Shown in pieces: positions 1-5,926 of a DNA stretch of 6,392 nucleotides (the stretch's first letter is position 1; each line of letters opens with the position of its first letter). The position numbers were made by a program, and so were the translations under genes. The DNA is from Deltaproteobacteria bacterium CG07_land_8_20_14_0_80_60_11 (lineage in GTDB: Bacteria; Desulfobacterota; Desulfobaccia; Desulfobaccales; 0-14-0-80-60-11). Under the pieces are notes generated by a model. It was not told the origin of the DNA, did no database searches, and saw only the letters and a list, made by a program, of their open reading frames with translations. The DNA lies in contig PEWM01000007.1 of the NCBI GenBank assembly GCA_002779455.1, forward strand, positions 18,933 to 25,324. The letters are read 5' to 3'.

Positions 1-2060
1 GCGCGGCGATAGTCCCAGGCCTGATCCGTCTCGAGAATTTCCTGAAAGGCCGTGGTGAAGCGGGCCAGGACTGAGTGCAGCAGTTGGCCCCGCTCCCGGG
101 GGTTAAGCCCGGCCTCGATCTCCGGCAGTTCCCTGATTTTCAGCAAGTTTTCCAGCAGGAAGCGGCAGGGGCAGCTTAAGGCGGTGCTTACCTGGCTCAA
201 GGAGATTTCCCCAGGCAGGGGAAAGGGGAGGGAAGGGTCAGAGTACCCCGGAAAGGCCGGAGCCGCCGGGGCGTGAAACACGGCCTGGATGGCGGGAGAT
301 CGCAGCCAGGCGGGGTTTGGGGTAGTGAGCACGGCCATCTCGGCCTGGCCCCACTCCCCCAAATAGACCGGGGTGCTGACTTGTTCTTCCTGGTCCACCA
401 ACCGGGGCCGGGTCAGGGTGAGGTGAGGCGTCGCGCCCAACAGATTATTGAAGAGTTCCGCCGCAAAGTGATGCTGGCTCGGATACGTTCCGCCCAGGAC
501 CAGGCGTTTTTCGGCGGCGGAGAGCAGGGGGAGGGGCCGGGGCGGGGCCGGCAGGGTCCCGGAGTTCATGCCCAGGCAAAAGACCTGGGAAAAGTCCAAG
601 CCCCGCATCTCCAGGAGGCCCAGGACCTGGATGCCGGCGGTCTGAATCCCCGATCCGGGCAGGATAACCTGCTGGGCCCCGATGTTGAGCCACTCCAGGA
701 ACTCCCCAGCCTTAAACTCCTCCGACCCCAGCGCGGTTTCAAGTTCGGACAGGAGCCCGGCCAGTCGATCCCAGGGCTCCCGTTCGGCCTCACCGAGCCC
801 CCGGGGAAACCCCAGTTCCTGCCAGGCGGCCTTAAGAAGGCGGCCCCACTGCCCCGCGGGGGCTACGGGCAACTTCAGGGAGTCCCAGACCCGGTCCAGC
901 CGTTGCAAAACCGCGGTCTCCGCCTCGGGGGGCCGGGAGCGGAGCACCGCCTGGCGAAGCTGATCCCACCCCTGATCCACCCGCCGCTCCCTAAAGGCCC
1001 GGTCCCATTGGGCCGGTGGGCCGCCATGCACCTGCACCTCCCCGTAATAAGGGGACAGGAGCAGGGAGACCAGGTCTTCCCGGCGCTCCCGGGCGGCGAT
1101 GAAGGTCAGGGGCAGGAGGGCGGCCTGGAAAAAAGGGACTTCGGCCAGGTTCGGCCCCTGGGAGAAATTGTAAGCCCAGCCGTCCGGGGACTGGGGCGGC
1201 CCCAGCAATTCGGCCAGGACCCGCCGCAGTTGGGGCGTGTAAGCGTCAATGGCCATGGCGGTGACCGCCAGGCGGTGCAGCGGCAGGCCGCGGCGGGCCA
1301 GTTCCACCAGTTGGGCCGCCACCCAATTGAGTTCCTGGCCGGGGTCGGGCAAGGCCACCGCCTGCCGCACGTTTGAAAGGTCGCCCCGCACCTGGAGGTG
1401 GACCACCTGGGTGCGGCGGCCGACTTCCTGGAGCCAGAGGTCTTCCATGGGCGCCGGGGTTTCCAGACCCGCGACCAGCAGCCGGGGGGGGAGTTTGATC
1501 CTGCCCTCCCGGAGGGCGGCAGTGAGATAAGCCGGGAGTTCCCCCGGGCTCAGCCAGGCCCCTTGCCGCAAGAGCTCAACATAGAAGCCGGTGACCCGGC
1601 GGCGCCAGGCCACCAGCGGCGAATCCCCCTCGCCATCCGTGGAGCGGGCGTCCCCGCCCGCCATCGAGTAGCGGCACAGGAGGATGTGGGCCTCGTCCAA
1701 CGCCTGGGCCCAGGCCAGTTCCGGGGTGGGGCCGGACGGCGGCGGAGCCGTTTGCAGGGCTTGACGCCACCGGGCCAGGCGCACCAGGGGCGGGGCCAGG
1801 GCTGCTTGGGGCCACAGTCCCTTAAACAGCTCGGACCACCAGGCGTTGAGGGTGAAGAGGGCCAGCGGTTCCCAGGCGGGGCGGCCGGCTTCGAGGGCGG
1901 CGAGGCGCTGCCCATGCCAGACCTGGTGCGCCAGCCGCTGGTGCGGGACCACTACCAGGGCGCCGGGGCCGGCGTGGGCCAGCAGGTAGTCTTGCAGGGC
2001 GGCGCCGGAAGGAAAGAATTTATGAGAGGTGCCGAAAGGCAGAGACATAACGCCTGGCAT
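1..2060 (-). CDS. AddB/RecB-like DNA repair protein with PD-(D/E)XK nuclease domain, 3' end cut by the window edge
   Basis: One frame stays open from an ATG at 2060 to the left edge, giving 686 codons plus two bases with no stop. The protein resembles the 'probable DNA repair protein' family related to AddB, the nuclease-helicase subunit that partners an AddA/RecB-type helicase in end resection. Recognisable stretches are ALVVVPHQRLA (residues 34-44), where the AddB helicase-like fold begins but without a Walker A; the signature IQVLGLLEMRGLDF (477-490) followed by FCLGMNSGTLP (494-504); and the nuclease-domain entry ISLSQVSTALSCPCRFLL (619-636). There, C630 or C632 is the likely first ligand of the iron-sulfur staple. 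RERGQLLHSVLARF (655-668) carries the family histidine (H662). Related proteins have about 850-950 residues, so the D/E-x-K catalytic residues and the remaining cysteines should lie off the window. An alternative in-frame ATG is at 2048. A helicase partner gene probably follows to the left, which is inference. Confidence 0.82.
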   Translation of the reverse strand, partial: MPGVMSLPFGTSHKFFPSGAALQDYLLAHAGPGALVVVPHQRLAHQVWHGQRLAALEAGRPAWEPLALFTLNAWWSELFKGLWPQAALAPPLVRLARWRQALQTAPPPSGPTPELAWAQALDEAHILLCRYSMAGGDARSTDGEGDSPLVAWRRRVTGFYVELLRQGAWLSPGELPAYLTAALREGRIKLPPRLLVAGLETPAPMEDLWLQEVGRRTQVVHLQVRGDLSNVRQAVALPDPGQELNWVAAQLVELARRGLPLHRLAVTAMAIDAYTPQLRRVLAELLGPPQSPDGWAYNFSQGPNLAEVPFFQAALLPLTFIAARERREDLVSLLLSPYYGEVQVHGGPPAQWDRAFRERRVDQGWDQLRQAVLRSRPPEAETAVLQRLDRVWDSLKLPVAPAGQWGRLLKAAWQELGFPRGLGEAEREPWDRLAGLLSELETALGSEEFKAGEFLEWLNIGAQQVILPGSGIQTAGIQVLGLLEMRGLDFSQVFCLGMNSGTLPAPPRPLPLLSAAEKRLVLGGTYPSQHHFAAELFNNLLGATPHLTLTRPRLVDQEEQVSTPVYLGEWGQAEMAVLTTPNPAWLRSPAIQAVFHAPAAPAFPGYSDPSLPFPLPGEISLSQVSTALSCPCRFLLENLLKIRELPEIEAGLNPRERGQLLHSVLARFTTAFQEILETDQAWDYRR

Positions 2061-2089
2061 TTTCTGGTTCCCAAGCTCCGGCTTGGGAA

Positions 2090-2097
2090 CCTCCTTT
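2090..2097 (-). promoter_or_regulatory. Distant Shine-Dalgarno for the AddB-like gene, separated from the ATG by a hairpin
   Basis: Read on the minus strand, AAAGGAGG is a near-perfect Shine-Dalgarno, but it ends 29 bases before the ATG at 2060, too far for normal use. Almost all of the gap is the hairpin GTTCCCAAGC-CGGA-GCTTGGGAAC. If that folds, leaving its outer two pairs open, the distance shrinks to roughly 8-10 bases. Nothing closer to either ATG (2060 or 2048) is a better site. Function is inferred from sequence only. Confidence 0.4.
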
Positions 2098-2120
2098 GAT
2101 GCAAAGCTCTGCTTTGCTCC

Positions 2121-2140
2121 AAAAAGCCGGCAATCCCGGC
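2121..2140 (-). terminator. Probable intrinsic terminator downstream of ftsH
   Basis: On the minus strand, GCCGG-GATTG-CCGGC is followed at once by five T residues (2125-2121). This is the form of a rho-independent terminator, with a short but all-GC stem. It lies 170 bases beyond the ftsH stop and before the AddB-like gene, so it would separate the two transcripts. The stem is only 5 bp and the T-run is short, so termination may be partial. Confidence 0.45.
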
Positions 2141-2238
2141 GGTGAAATTCCTAATTGCCAAGCGGAGCTTGGCGCTTAGATGCGTTCCCAAGCAGGAGCT
2201 TGGGAACGAGATGAAATTTACATAGGCAAATTTTTGGT

Positions 2239-2299
2239 GGCGCCGGCGTCTCGCCTGTGCTTGGGTGCGCCGTGCGCACCATGGCGGGCAATGCCCGCC
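2239..2299. repeat. Cluster of short GC-rich palindromes behind ftsH
   Basis: Several perfect inverted repeats follow one another: GGCGCC at 2239-2244, GGCG-TCT-CGCC at 2245-2255, GGTGCGC-CGT-GCGCACC at 2264-2280 and GGCGGGC-AAT-GCCCGCC at 2283-2299. On the minus strand the block begins just after the ftsH stop with GTAGGGCGGGC (2303-2293), resembling the palindrome at 4335-4363 and the partial copy at 6379-6392. None has a T-run directly behind it, so they look like dispersed intergenic repeats rather than terminators. They could still stabilise the 3' end of the ftsH mRNA, which is inference. Confidence 0.6.
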
Positions 2300-2310
2300 C
2301 TACCATCGGA

Positions 2311-4206
2311 TCAAGCCGGGTGCTCCTGGCCGTGGGAATTCAAAATCTCCCGCAGTTCCTCTCCTTCCAGGACCTCTTTTTCCAGGAGGATTTTGGCCGC
2401 CTTCTCCAGCATGGCCCGCTGCTTTTCCAGGACTTCTCGGGCCCGCCGGTGGGCCCGCTCCACCAGCGCCGCCACCTCCTGATCGATCTCCTGGGCCGTG
2501 GCTTCGCTGTAATCCTTGGAGCCGGGGGGCAGCATGGCGTCCAGGAACAGGGGGCGCCGCTCCCGCTCGAAGGTGATAGGCCCCAGGCGTTCGCTCATGC
2601 CGTACTCCCGCACCATGGAACGGGCGACATCCGTGGCCCGGTAGAGGTCGTTCTGGGCCCCGGTGGAAATTTCGTTAAAGATCAACTCCTCCGCCACCCG
2701 GCCGCCCATCATCACGGCCATGCGGTCTTCCAGCTCGGTTTTGGTCATCAAGTAGCGGTCTTCGGTGGGCAGCTGCATGGTGTAGCCCAGGGCGCCGATG
2801 CCCCGGGGGATGATGGAGACCCGGTGGACCCGGTCGGTGGTGGGCAGGGCTTCGGCCACCAGGGCGTGGCCGGTTTCGTGATAGGCGACGATCTCTTTTT
2901 CCCTGGGGTTCATAACCCGGTTGCGCTTTTCCAGGCCGGCCACCACCCGGTCGATGGCCGCCTCAAAGTCGTCCATTTCCACGGATTGCTTATTCTTGCG
3001 GGCCGCCAGCAAGGCCGCTTCGTTGACGATGTTGGCCAGATCCGACCCCACCATGCCGGGGGTGCGGGCCCCCAGGGTATGGAGGTCTGCCTCCGGGGAG
3101 ATCTTGATGCTCCGGGTATGGATCTGCAAAATATCTTCCCGGCCCTTGAGGGAGGGCCGATCCACCAGGATGTGGCGGTCGAAGCGCCCGGGGCGGATCA
3201 GGGCCGGGTCCAGGATCTCCGGGCGGTTGGTGGCGGCCATGATGATCACCCCTTTGCGGGTGTCGAAGCCGTCCATCTCGGACAACATCTGATTCAGGGT
3301 ATTTTCCCGTTCTTCCGGGCCGCCCATGGGAGAAAAGCCCCGGGCCTTGCCGATGGCGTCTAATTCGTCGATGAAGATGATGCAGGGCGCCTTCTCCTGG
3401 GCCGTGGCAAAGAGGTCCCGGACCCGGGCGGCGCCCACCCCCACGAACATTTCCACGAAATCGGAGCCCGACAGGCTCATAAAGGGGACCCCGGCCTCTC
3501 CGGCCACGGCCCGGGCCAACAGGGTCTTGCCGGTGCCCGGGGGACCCACCAGCAGGACGCCTTTGGGGAGGTTACCCCCCAGGACCTGAAATTTGGCCGG
3601 GTTCTTCAAGAATTCGATGATTTCCTTCAGTTCCTCTTCGGCTTCCTCCACCCCGGCCACATCCTGAAAAGTGACCTTGGTTTCGTCCTGGACATAGACC
3701 TTGGCCTTACTCTTGCCCACGGTCATGAGGCCGCCGGCGCCGGTGCCGATCTTCCGGAAGAAATAGACCCAGATGCCGATGAGGAGCAGGAAGGGAAACA
3801 CCCAGGAAAGGAGAGACGTGAGCCAGGTCTTTTCCTGGACGGCGCGATAGCTGATATTGTCCTTGGCCAGGAGCTTCACCAGGTCCGGGTCTTCCAGCCT
3901 CACCGCAGAAAATACCGGCTTTTTCTTGTCAAACTGCTTTTCCAGGGTCTGGGGCAGGTCGGGTTTCTTTCTCTCTTTGGCCAATTCGTCGATGCCCTGG
4001 GGCAAAAGGTTACCCGTGATGCTGTCGGTGCTGACCACCAGGTCATCGACGCCTTTAATCTGCACCAGGTGGCGAAATTCGCTGTAACTGATCTCCACGG
4101 CCTGTTGCATGGCGCTGTAATACTGGAAGATCGACAGCAACAGGATTAAGGCCAGCACATACCAGACGGCGTAACGGGCTATGGAGGAAGGCGGTTTCTC
4201 GGTCAT
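2311..4206 (-). CDS. ftsH: ATP-dependent zinc metalloprotease FtsH
   Basis: FtsH is a hexameric inner-membrane AAA+ protease that extracts and degrades misfolded membrane proteins and some soluble regulators. The 631 residues are complete and of normal length. In order they show a cytoplasmic N-terminus, membrane helix 1 (about 12-30), a periplasmic domain (about 32-128), membrane helix 2 (about 130-150), then the AAA+ module. That module has Walker A GPPGTGKT (221-228), pore loop MFVGVG (253-258), Walker B IIFIDE (276-281), sensor AATNRPE (324-330) and arginine fingers in RPGRFDR (338-344). The peptidase domain has the zinc motif HETGH (443-447, catalytic E444), with D520 in GAQND as probable third zinc ligand, and a C-terminal coiled-coil-like helical stretch (about 568-622). 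All key residues are present. The ATG at 4206 follows GAGG with a 5-base gap, which supports this start. The gene stands alone, transcribed away from the small gene at 4424. Confidence 0.98.
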   Translation of the reverse strand: MTEKPPSSIARYAVWYVLALILLLSIFQYYSAMQQAVEISYSEFRHLVQIKGVDDLVVSTDSITGNLLPQGIDELAKERKKPDLPQTLEKQFDKKKPVFSAVRLEDPDLVKLLAKDNISYRAVQEKTWLTSLLSWVFPFLLLIGIWVYFFRKIGTGAGGLMTVGKSKAKVYVQDETKVTFQDVAGVEEAEEELKEIIEFLKNPAKFQVLGGNLPKGVLLVGPPGTGKTLLARAVAGEAGVPFMSLSGSDFVEMFVGVGAARVRDLFATAQEKAPCIIFIDELDAIGKARGFSPMGGPEERENTLNQMLSEMDGFDTRKGVIIMAATNRPEILDPALIRPGRFDRHILVDRPSLKGREDILQIHTRSIKISPEADLHTLGARTPGMVGSDLANIVNEAALLAARKNKQSVEMDDFEAAIDRVVAGLEKRNRVMNPREKEIVAYHETGHALVAEALPTTDRVHRVSIIPRGIGALGYTMQLPTEDRYLMTKTELEDRMAVMMGGRVAEELIFNEISTGAQNDLYRATDVARSMVREYGMSERLGPITFERERRPLFLDAMLPPGSKDYSEATAQEIDQEVAALVERAHRRAREVLEKQRAMLEKAAKILLEKEVLEGEELREILNSHGQEHPA

Positions 4207-4249
4207 GCTTACCTCATACCTCTATATTACCGGGGAGTTCGCTGCACAT

Positions 4250-4277
4250 AATATAACGATTGAGGCGGGATAAGCAA
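4250..4277 (-). promoter_or_regulatory. Sigma70-type promoter for ftsH
   Basis: On the minus strand, TTGCTT (4277-4272) is separated by 16 bases from TATATT (4255-4250). Transcription would begin near 4243, giving a leader of about 37 bases that contains the GAGG ribosome-binding site. An overlapping reading, TATTAT with 18-base spacing, is equally plausible. No heat-shock (sigma32-type) match is obvious, although ftsH is heat-inducible in E. coli. Confidence 0.5.
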
Positions 4278-4295
4278 CCCGATCTTCCCGGGGCC

Positions 4296-4329
4296 TTGCG
4301 CATGGGGGGCGGCCTGCTTATGGTATAAA
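4296..4329 (+). promoter_or_regulatory. Weak candidate promoter for the small plus-strand gene
   Basis: TTGCGC (4296-4301) is followed after 17 bases by TATGGT (4319-4324), which overlaps TATAAA (4324-4329). The matches are only moderate. The site lies back to back with the ftsH promoter, 18 bases apart. If used, the 5' leader would be about 90 bases long and would contain the palindrome at 4335-4363. Confidence 0.25.
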
Positions 4330-4334
4330 GGATG

Positions 4335-4363
4335 GTAGGGGCGGGTTTAAAACCCGCCCCTAC
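4335..4363. repeat. 29-bp perfect palindrome of the GTAGGGGCGGG type
   Basis: GTAGGGGCGGGTTT pairs perfectly with AAACCCGCCCCTAC around a single central A (4349), giving two 14-base arms. It shares its GTAGGG(G)CG edge with 2303-2293 (minus strand) and with the fragment at the right window edge, so it is one member of a dispersed family. It sits in the probable leader of the small gene at 4424. No T-run follows it on either strand, so a terminator is unlikely. Confidence 0.75.
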
Positions 4364-4423
4364 AGGTGCAGTACGCATTTGATTCAAGCCGATACCGACA
4401 ACTTACTATCTAAGGAGCGACGC

Positions 4424-4648
4424 ATGGAAAACGCATTAAAGAATCTGGATATCGACAACCTCCCCCTTCCCCGGCTGGTGGAAGCGCTGCGCCAGGCCGC
4501 CAAACGCTGCCAGTGCGAGGGGACCCGGGAAACCGTCTTTACCTCCCGGGGCCGGGATAACATCGTGAATTGCCTGGCGTGCGAACCGATCTATGATGCC
4601 CTGGAACTGTTGGGGAAGGCGCTGAAAATTCTGCAACCGGGGAAATAG
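4424..4648 (+). CDS. Small four-cysteine protein of unknown function
   Basis: I do not recognise this 74-residue protein. The ATG at 4424 is chosen because AAGGAG (4412-4417) lies six bases upstream; a TTG at 4379 in the same frame has no such site. The sequence reads as an N-terminal amphipathic helix (LPRLVEALRQAAKR, 15-28), a C-x-C pair (C29, C31), a polar probable beta segment (about 34-49), a C-x2-C pair (C50, C53) and a second helix (about 55-70). Two cysteine pairs 18 residues apart suggest a small metal-binding knuckle, probably zinc. This is inference, since the C-x-C spacing is not the usual C-x2-C. There is no signal peptide or membrane segment, so it is probably cytosolic. It is divergent from ftsH and convergent with ruvB, and so probably monocistronic. 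Confidence 0.75.
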   Translation: MENALKNLDIDNLPLPRLVEALRQAAKRCQCEGTRETVFTSRGRDNIVNCLACEPIYDALELLGKALKILQPGK

Positions 4649-4665
4649 GGTTGCCGATAACCCAG

Positions 4666-4694
4666 AAAAAAACCGGCGGGCCCGGAGGCCCGCC
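4666..4694 (-). terminator. Strong intrinsic terminator for ruvB
   Basis: On the minus strand, GGCGGGCC-TCCG-GGCCCGCC is an 8-bp all-GC stem with a 4-base loop. After GG it is followed by seven T residues (4672-4666). It lies 43 bases beyond the ruvB stop codon, the expected place and orientation. On the plus strand the hairpin is preceded by A7 and followed by no T-run, so it should act only on ruvB transcripts and not on the convergent small gene. Confidence 0.85.
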
Positions 4695-4718
4695 CTATCA
4701 TCAAAGCCCGGGCGACAG

Positions 4719-4738
4719 GGCGGCGGTCTCCGGCCGCC
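4719..4738. repeat. GC-rich hairpin touching the ruvB stop codon
   Basis: On the minus strand, GGCGGCCGG-AGA-CCGCCGCC forms an eight-pair stem with one bulged G and an AGA triloop. It begins on the last base of the ruvB TAG. No T-run follows, so it is not itself a terminator. The AGA loop matches the loops of H2 (2101-2117) and of 2245-2255 on the same strand, suggesting the same class of dispersed hairpin. Confidence 0.5.
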
Positions 4739-5772
4739 TAATCTCCCTGAAATAACGTGGGGTGCGCCCCTTGGCGGGGGAACTTGGCGAAATATTCCGC
4801 CGCCCGGTTGGTGGCCATGCGGCCCCGGGGGGTGCGCTGGAGAAAACCGCATTGGATCAGATAGGGCTCGTAGACATCCTCCAGGGTGTCCTCTTCTTCA
4901 CAGAGGGCCGCGGCCAGAGTGCCCAAGCCCACCGGCCCGCCGTCGTACTTCTCCAGGATGGTGAGGAGAATCCGGCGGTCCATGCGGTCGAACCCCAGCT
5001 GGTCGACGTCCAGCAGGGTGAGGGCGGCGTCGGCACAGTCCCGGTCGATGCGGCCGTCGCCCCGGACCTGGGCGTAATCCCGCACCCTTTTCAAGAGCCG
5101 GTTGGCGATGCGGGGCGTGCCCCGGGAACGCCGGGAAAGCTCCCAAGCTCCTGCGGCATCTATCTCCACCCCCAGCACCTGGGCGGCCCTATGGGTGATC
5201 CGGACCAGTTCCTCCACCCGGTAAAAATCCACCCGGAGCATCAGGCCGAAGCGGTCCCGGAGCGCCGGGGTGAGGAGGCCGGCCCGGGTGGTGGCCCCCA
5301 CCAGGGTGAAGTGGGGCAGCTCCAGCTTCAGGGAGCGGGCCCCCGGCCCCTGGCCGATGATGAGGTCCAGGCGGAAGTCCTCCATGGCCGGGTAGAGGAT
5401 TTCCTCTACCACCGTGGGCAGACGGTGGACTTCGTCGATGAACAGGACATCCAGGGGGGCCAGATTGGTGAGCAGGGCCGCCAGGTCCCCGGCCCGTTCG
5501 ACCACCGGCCCCGACGTTGACTTGATGCCGCCGCCCATCTCGTGGGCGATGATGTAGGCCAGGGTGGTCTTGCCCAGACCCGGGGGGCCGTGCACCAGGA
5601 TGTGGTCCACCGCCTCGCCTCGGGCCCGGGCCGCCTCCAGGGCGATCTCCAGGTTGCGCCGCAGCTCCTCCTGGCCCACGAACTCGGCCAGATTCCGAGG
5701 CCGCAGCCCCGCCTCCAACCCCAGGTCCTCCACCTGGAGCCGGGGATTGACGATGCGTTCATCCTGGCTCAT
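4738..5772 (-). CDS. ruvB: Holliday junction branch migration DNA helicase RuvB
   Basis: RuvB is the hexameric AAA+ motor that, loaded by RuvA, drives Holliday-junction branch migration before RuvC cleaves. The 344 residues are complete and of family length. They show Walker A GPPGLGKT (62-69), Walker B with DEVH (113-116), the RuvA-contacting beta-hairpin region (about 136-155), sensor 1 GATTRAG (159-165), the arginine finger in LRDRFG (R174, same number as in E. coli), sensor 2 GTPRIANRLL (218-227, R221) and a C-terminal winged-helix DNA-binding domain (about 262-332). No key residue is missing. The ATG at 5772 is the first possible start, because an in-frame TAG lies two codons upstream. 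It has no Shine-Dalgarno, in keeping with the near-leaderless promoter. ruvA and ruvC are not adjacent within the window: the gene is followed by a terminator and a convergent small gene, and preceded by a divergent gene. It therefore appears to be transcribed alone. Confidence 0.98.
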   Translation of the reverse strand: MSQDERIVNPRLQVEDLGLEAGLRPRNLAEFVGQEELRRNLEIALEAARARGEAVDHILVHGPPGLGKTTLAYIIAHEMGGGIKSTSGPVVERAGDLAALLTNLAPLDVLFIDEVHRLPTVVEEILYPAMEDFRLDLIIGQGPGARSLKLELPHFTLVGATTRAGLLTPALRDRFGLMLRVDFYRVEELVRITHRAAQVLGVEIDAAGAWELSRRSRGTPRIANRLLKRVRDYAQVRGDGRIDRDCADAALTLLDVDQLGFDRMDRRILLTILEKYDGGPVGLGTLAAALCEEEDTLEDVYEPYLIQCGFLQRTPRGRMATNRAAEYFAKFPRQGAHPTLFQGD

Positions 5773-5780
5773 GTGAGGCT

Positions 5781-5809
5781 AATGTACCCCAGCCCCCGCA
5801 ACTTTGCAA
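5781..5809 (-). promoter_or_regulatory. Promoter giving a near-leaderless ruvB mRNA
   Basis: On the minus strand, TTGCAA (5809-5804) and TACATT (5786-5781) are separated by exactly 17 bases. Initiation about seven bases after the -10 box falls near 5774, only two bases before the ruvB ATG (5772). This agrees with the absence of any ribosome-binding site there. No LexA-like CTGT-N8-ACAG site is visible, so SOS control is not evident. Confidence 0.5.
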
Positions 5810-5841
5810 GCGGCACGACCTTCCTCTCTATCCAGAAAACC

Positions 5842-5870
5842 TTGGCTCTCAGACCCAGGTTTGATAGAAT
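5842..5870 (+). promoter_or_regulatory. Sigma70-type promoter for the DUF202 gene
   Basis: TTGGCT (5842-5847) is followed after 17 bases by TAGAAT (5865-5870). The start would lie near 5877, with a leader of about 50 bases carrying AAAGG (5914-5918) eight bases before the ATG at 5927. A second possibility is TTGACG (5883-5888) with AATAAT (5904-5909), but its 15-base spacing is short and the start would fall inside the ribosome-binding site. Confidence 0.4.
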
Positions 5871-5926
5871 TAGCCTGGACCATTGACGCAAACAATTACG
5901 GTAAATAATAGAGAAAGGTGTGCAGT

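Larger units (their letters stand above)
2066..2208. repeat. Inverted doublet of REP-like palindromes
   Basis: Four hairpins lie here. H1 (2066-2091) has an 11-bp stem and loop TCCG. H2 (2101-2117) is GCAAAGC-TCT-GCTTTGC. H3 (2157-2173) is GCCAAGC-GGA-GCTTGGC. H4 (2183-2208) has an 11-bp stem and loop AGGA. H1 read on the minus strand (GTTCCCAAGC-CGGA-GCTTGGGAAC) differs from H4 within this core by a single loop base. The left pair therefore faces the right pair in inverted orientation, as in BIME-type pairs of REP elements. All four close on an AAGC...GCTT core. REP elements elsewhere are moved by RAYT transposases, but no such gene is visible here. Confidence 0.7.

Noticed and set aside
273..1376. 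Long plus-strand open frame of 367 codons
   Set aside because: It lies antisense to the AddB-like gene and is rich in Gly, Pro, Gln and Arg with no recognisable domain, as expected for the opposite strand of a GC-rich gene.
1689..1697. DEAH motif at residues 122-125 of the AddB-like protein, resembling a helicase Walker B
   Set aside because: It lacks a Walker A and the hydrophobic strand that should precede it. It falls in a helical region of this family, so the match is coincidental.
1398..2099. Plus-strand open frame of 233 codons
   Set aside because: It is also antisense to the AddB-like gene and ends inside the REP-like hairpin. It has no ribosome-binding site and no protein features.
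2066..2208. Possible CRISPR-like repeats
   Set aside because: The repeats are few, inverted rather than direct, unevenly spaced and without spacers of constant length. No cas gene is present.
2257..3363. Plus-strand open frame of 368 codons
   Set aside because: It is fully antisense to ftsH, whose reading frame contains every expected motif. The plus-strand translation is low-complexity.
4379..4424. Earlier TTG start for the small four-cysteine protein
   Set aside because: No ribosome-binding site precedes it, whereas AAGGAG sits six bases before the ATG at 4424.
4648..4663. GGGTT-GCCGAT-AACCC as a terminator of the small gene
   Set aside because: The stem is short and followed by an A-run, not a T-run, on the plus strand.
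4762..5520. Plus-strand open frame of 252 codons
   Set aside because: It is antisense to ruvB and has no family resemblance or start signal.
2311..5772. ftsH, the small cysteine protein and ruvB as a new AAA+ gene system
   Set aside because: FtsH and RuvB are ordinary housekeeping proteins with intact canonical motifs. Each appears to have its own promoter and terminator, and the small gene is on the opposite strand.
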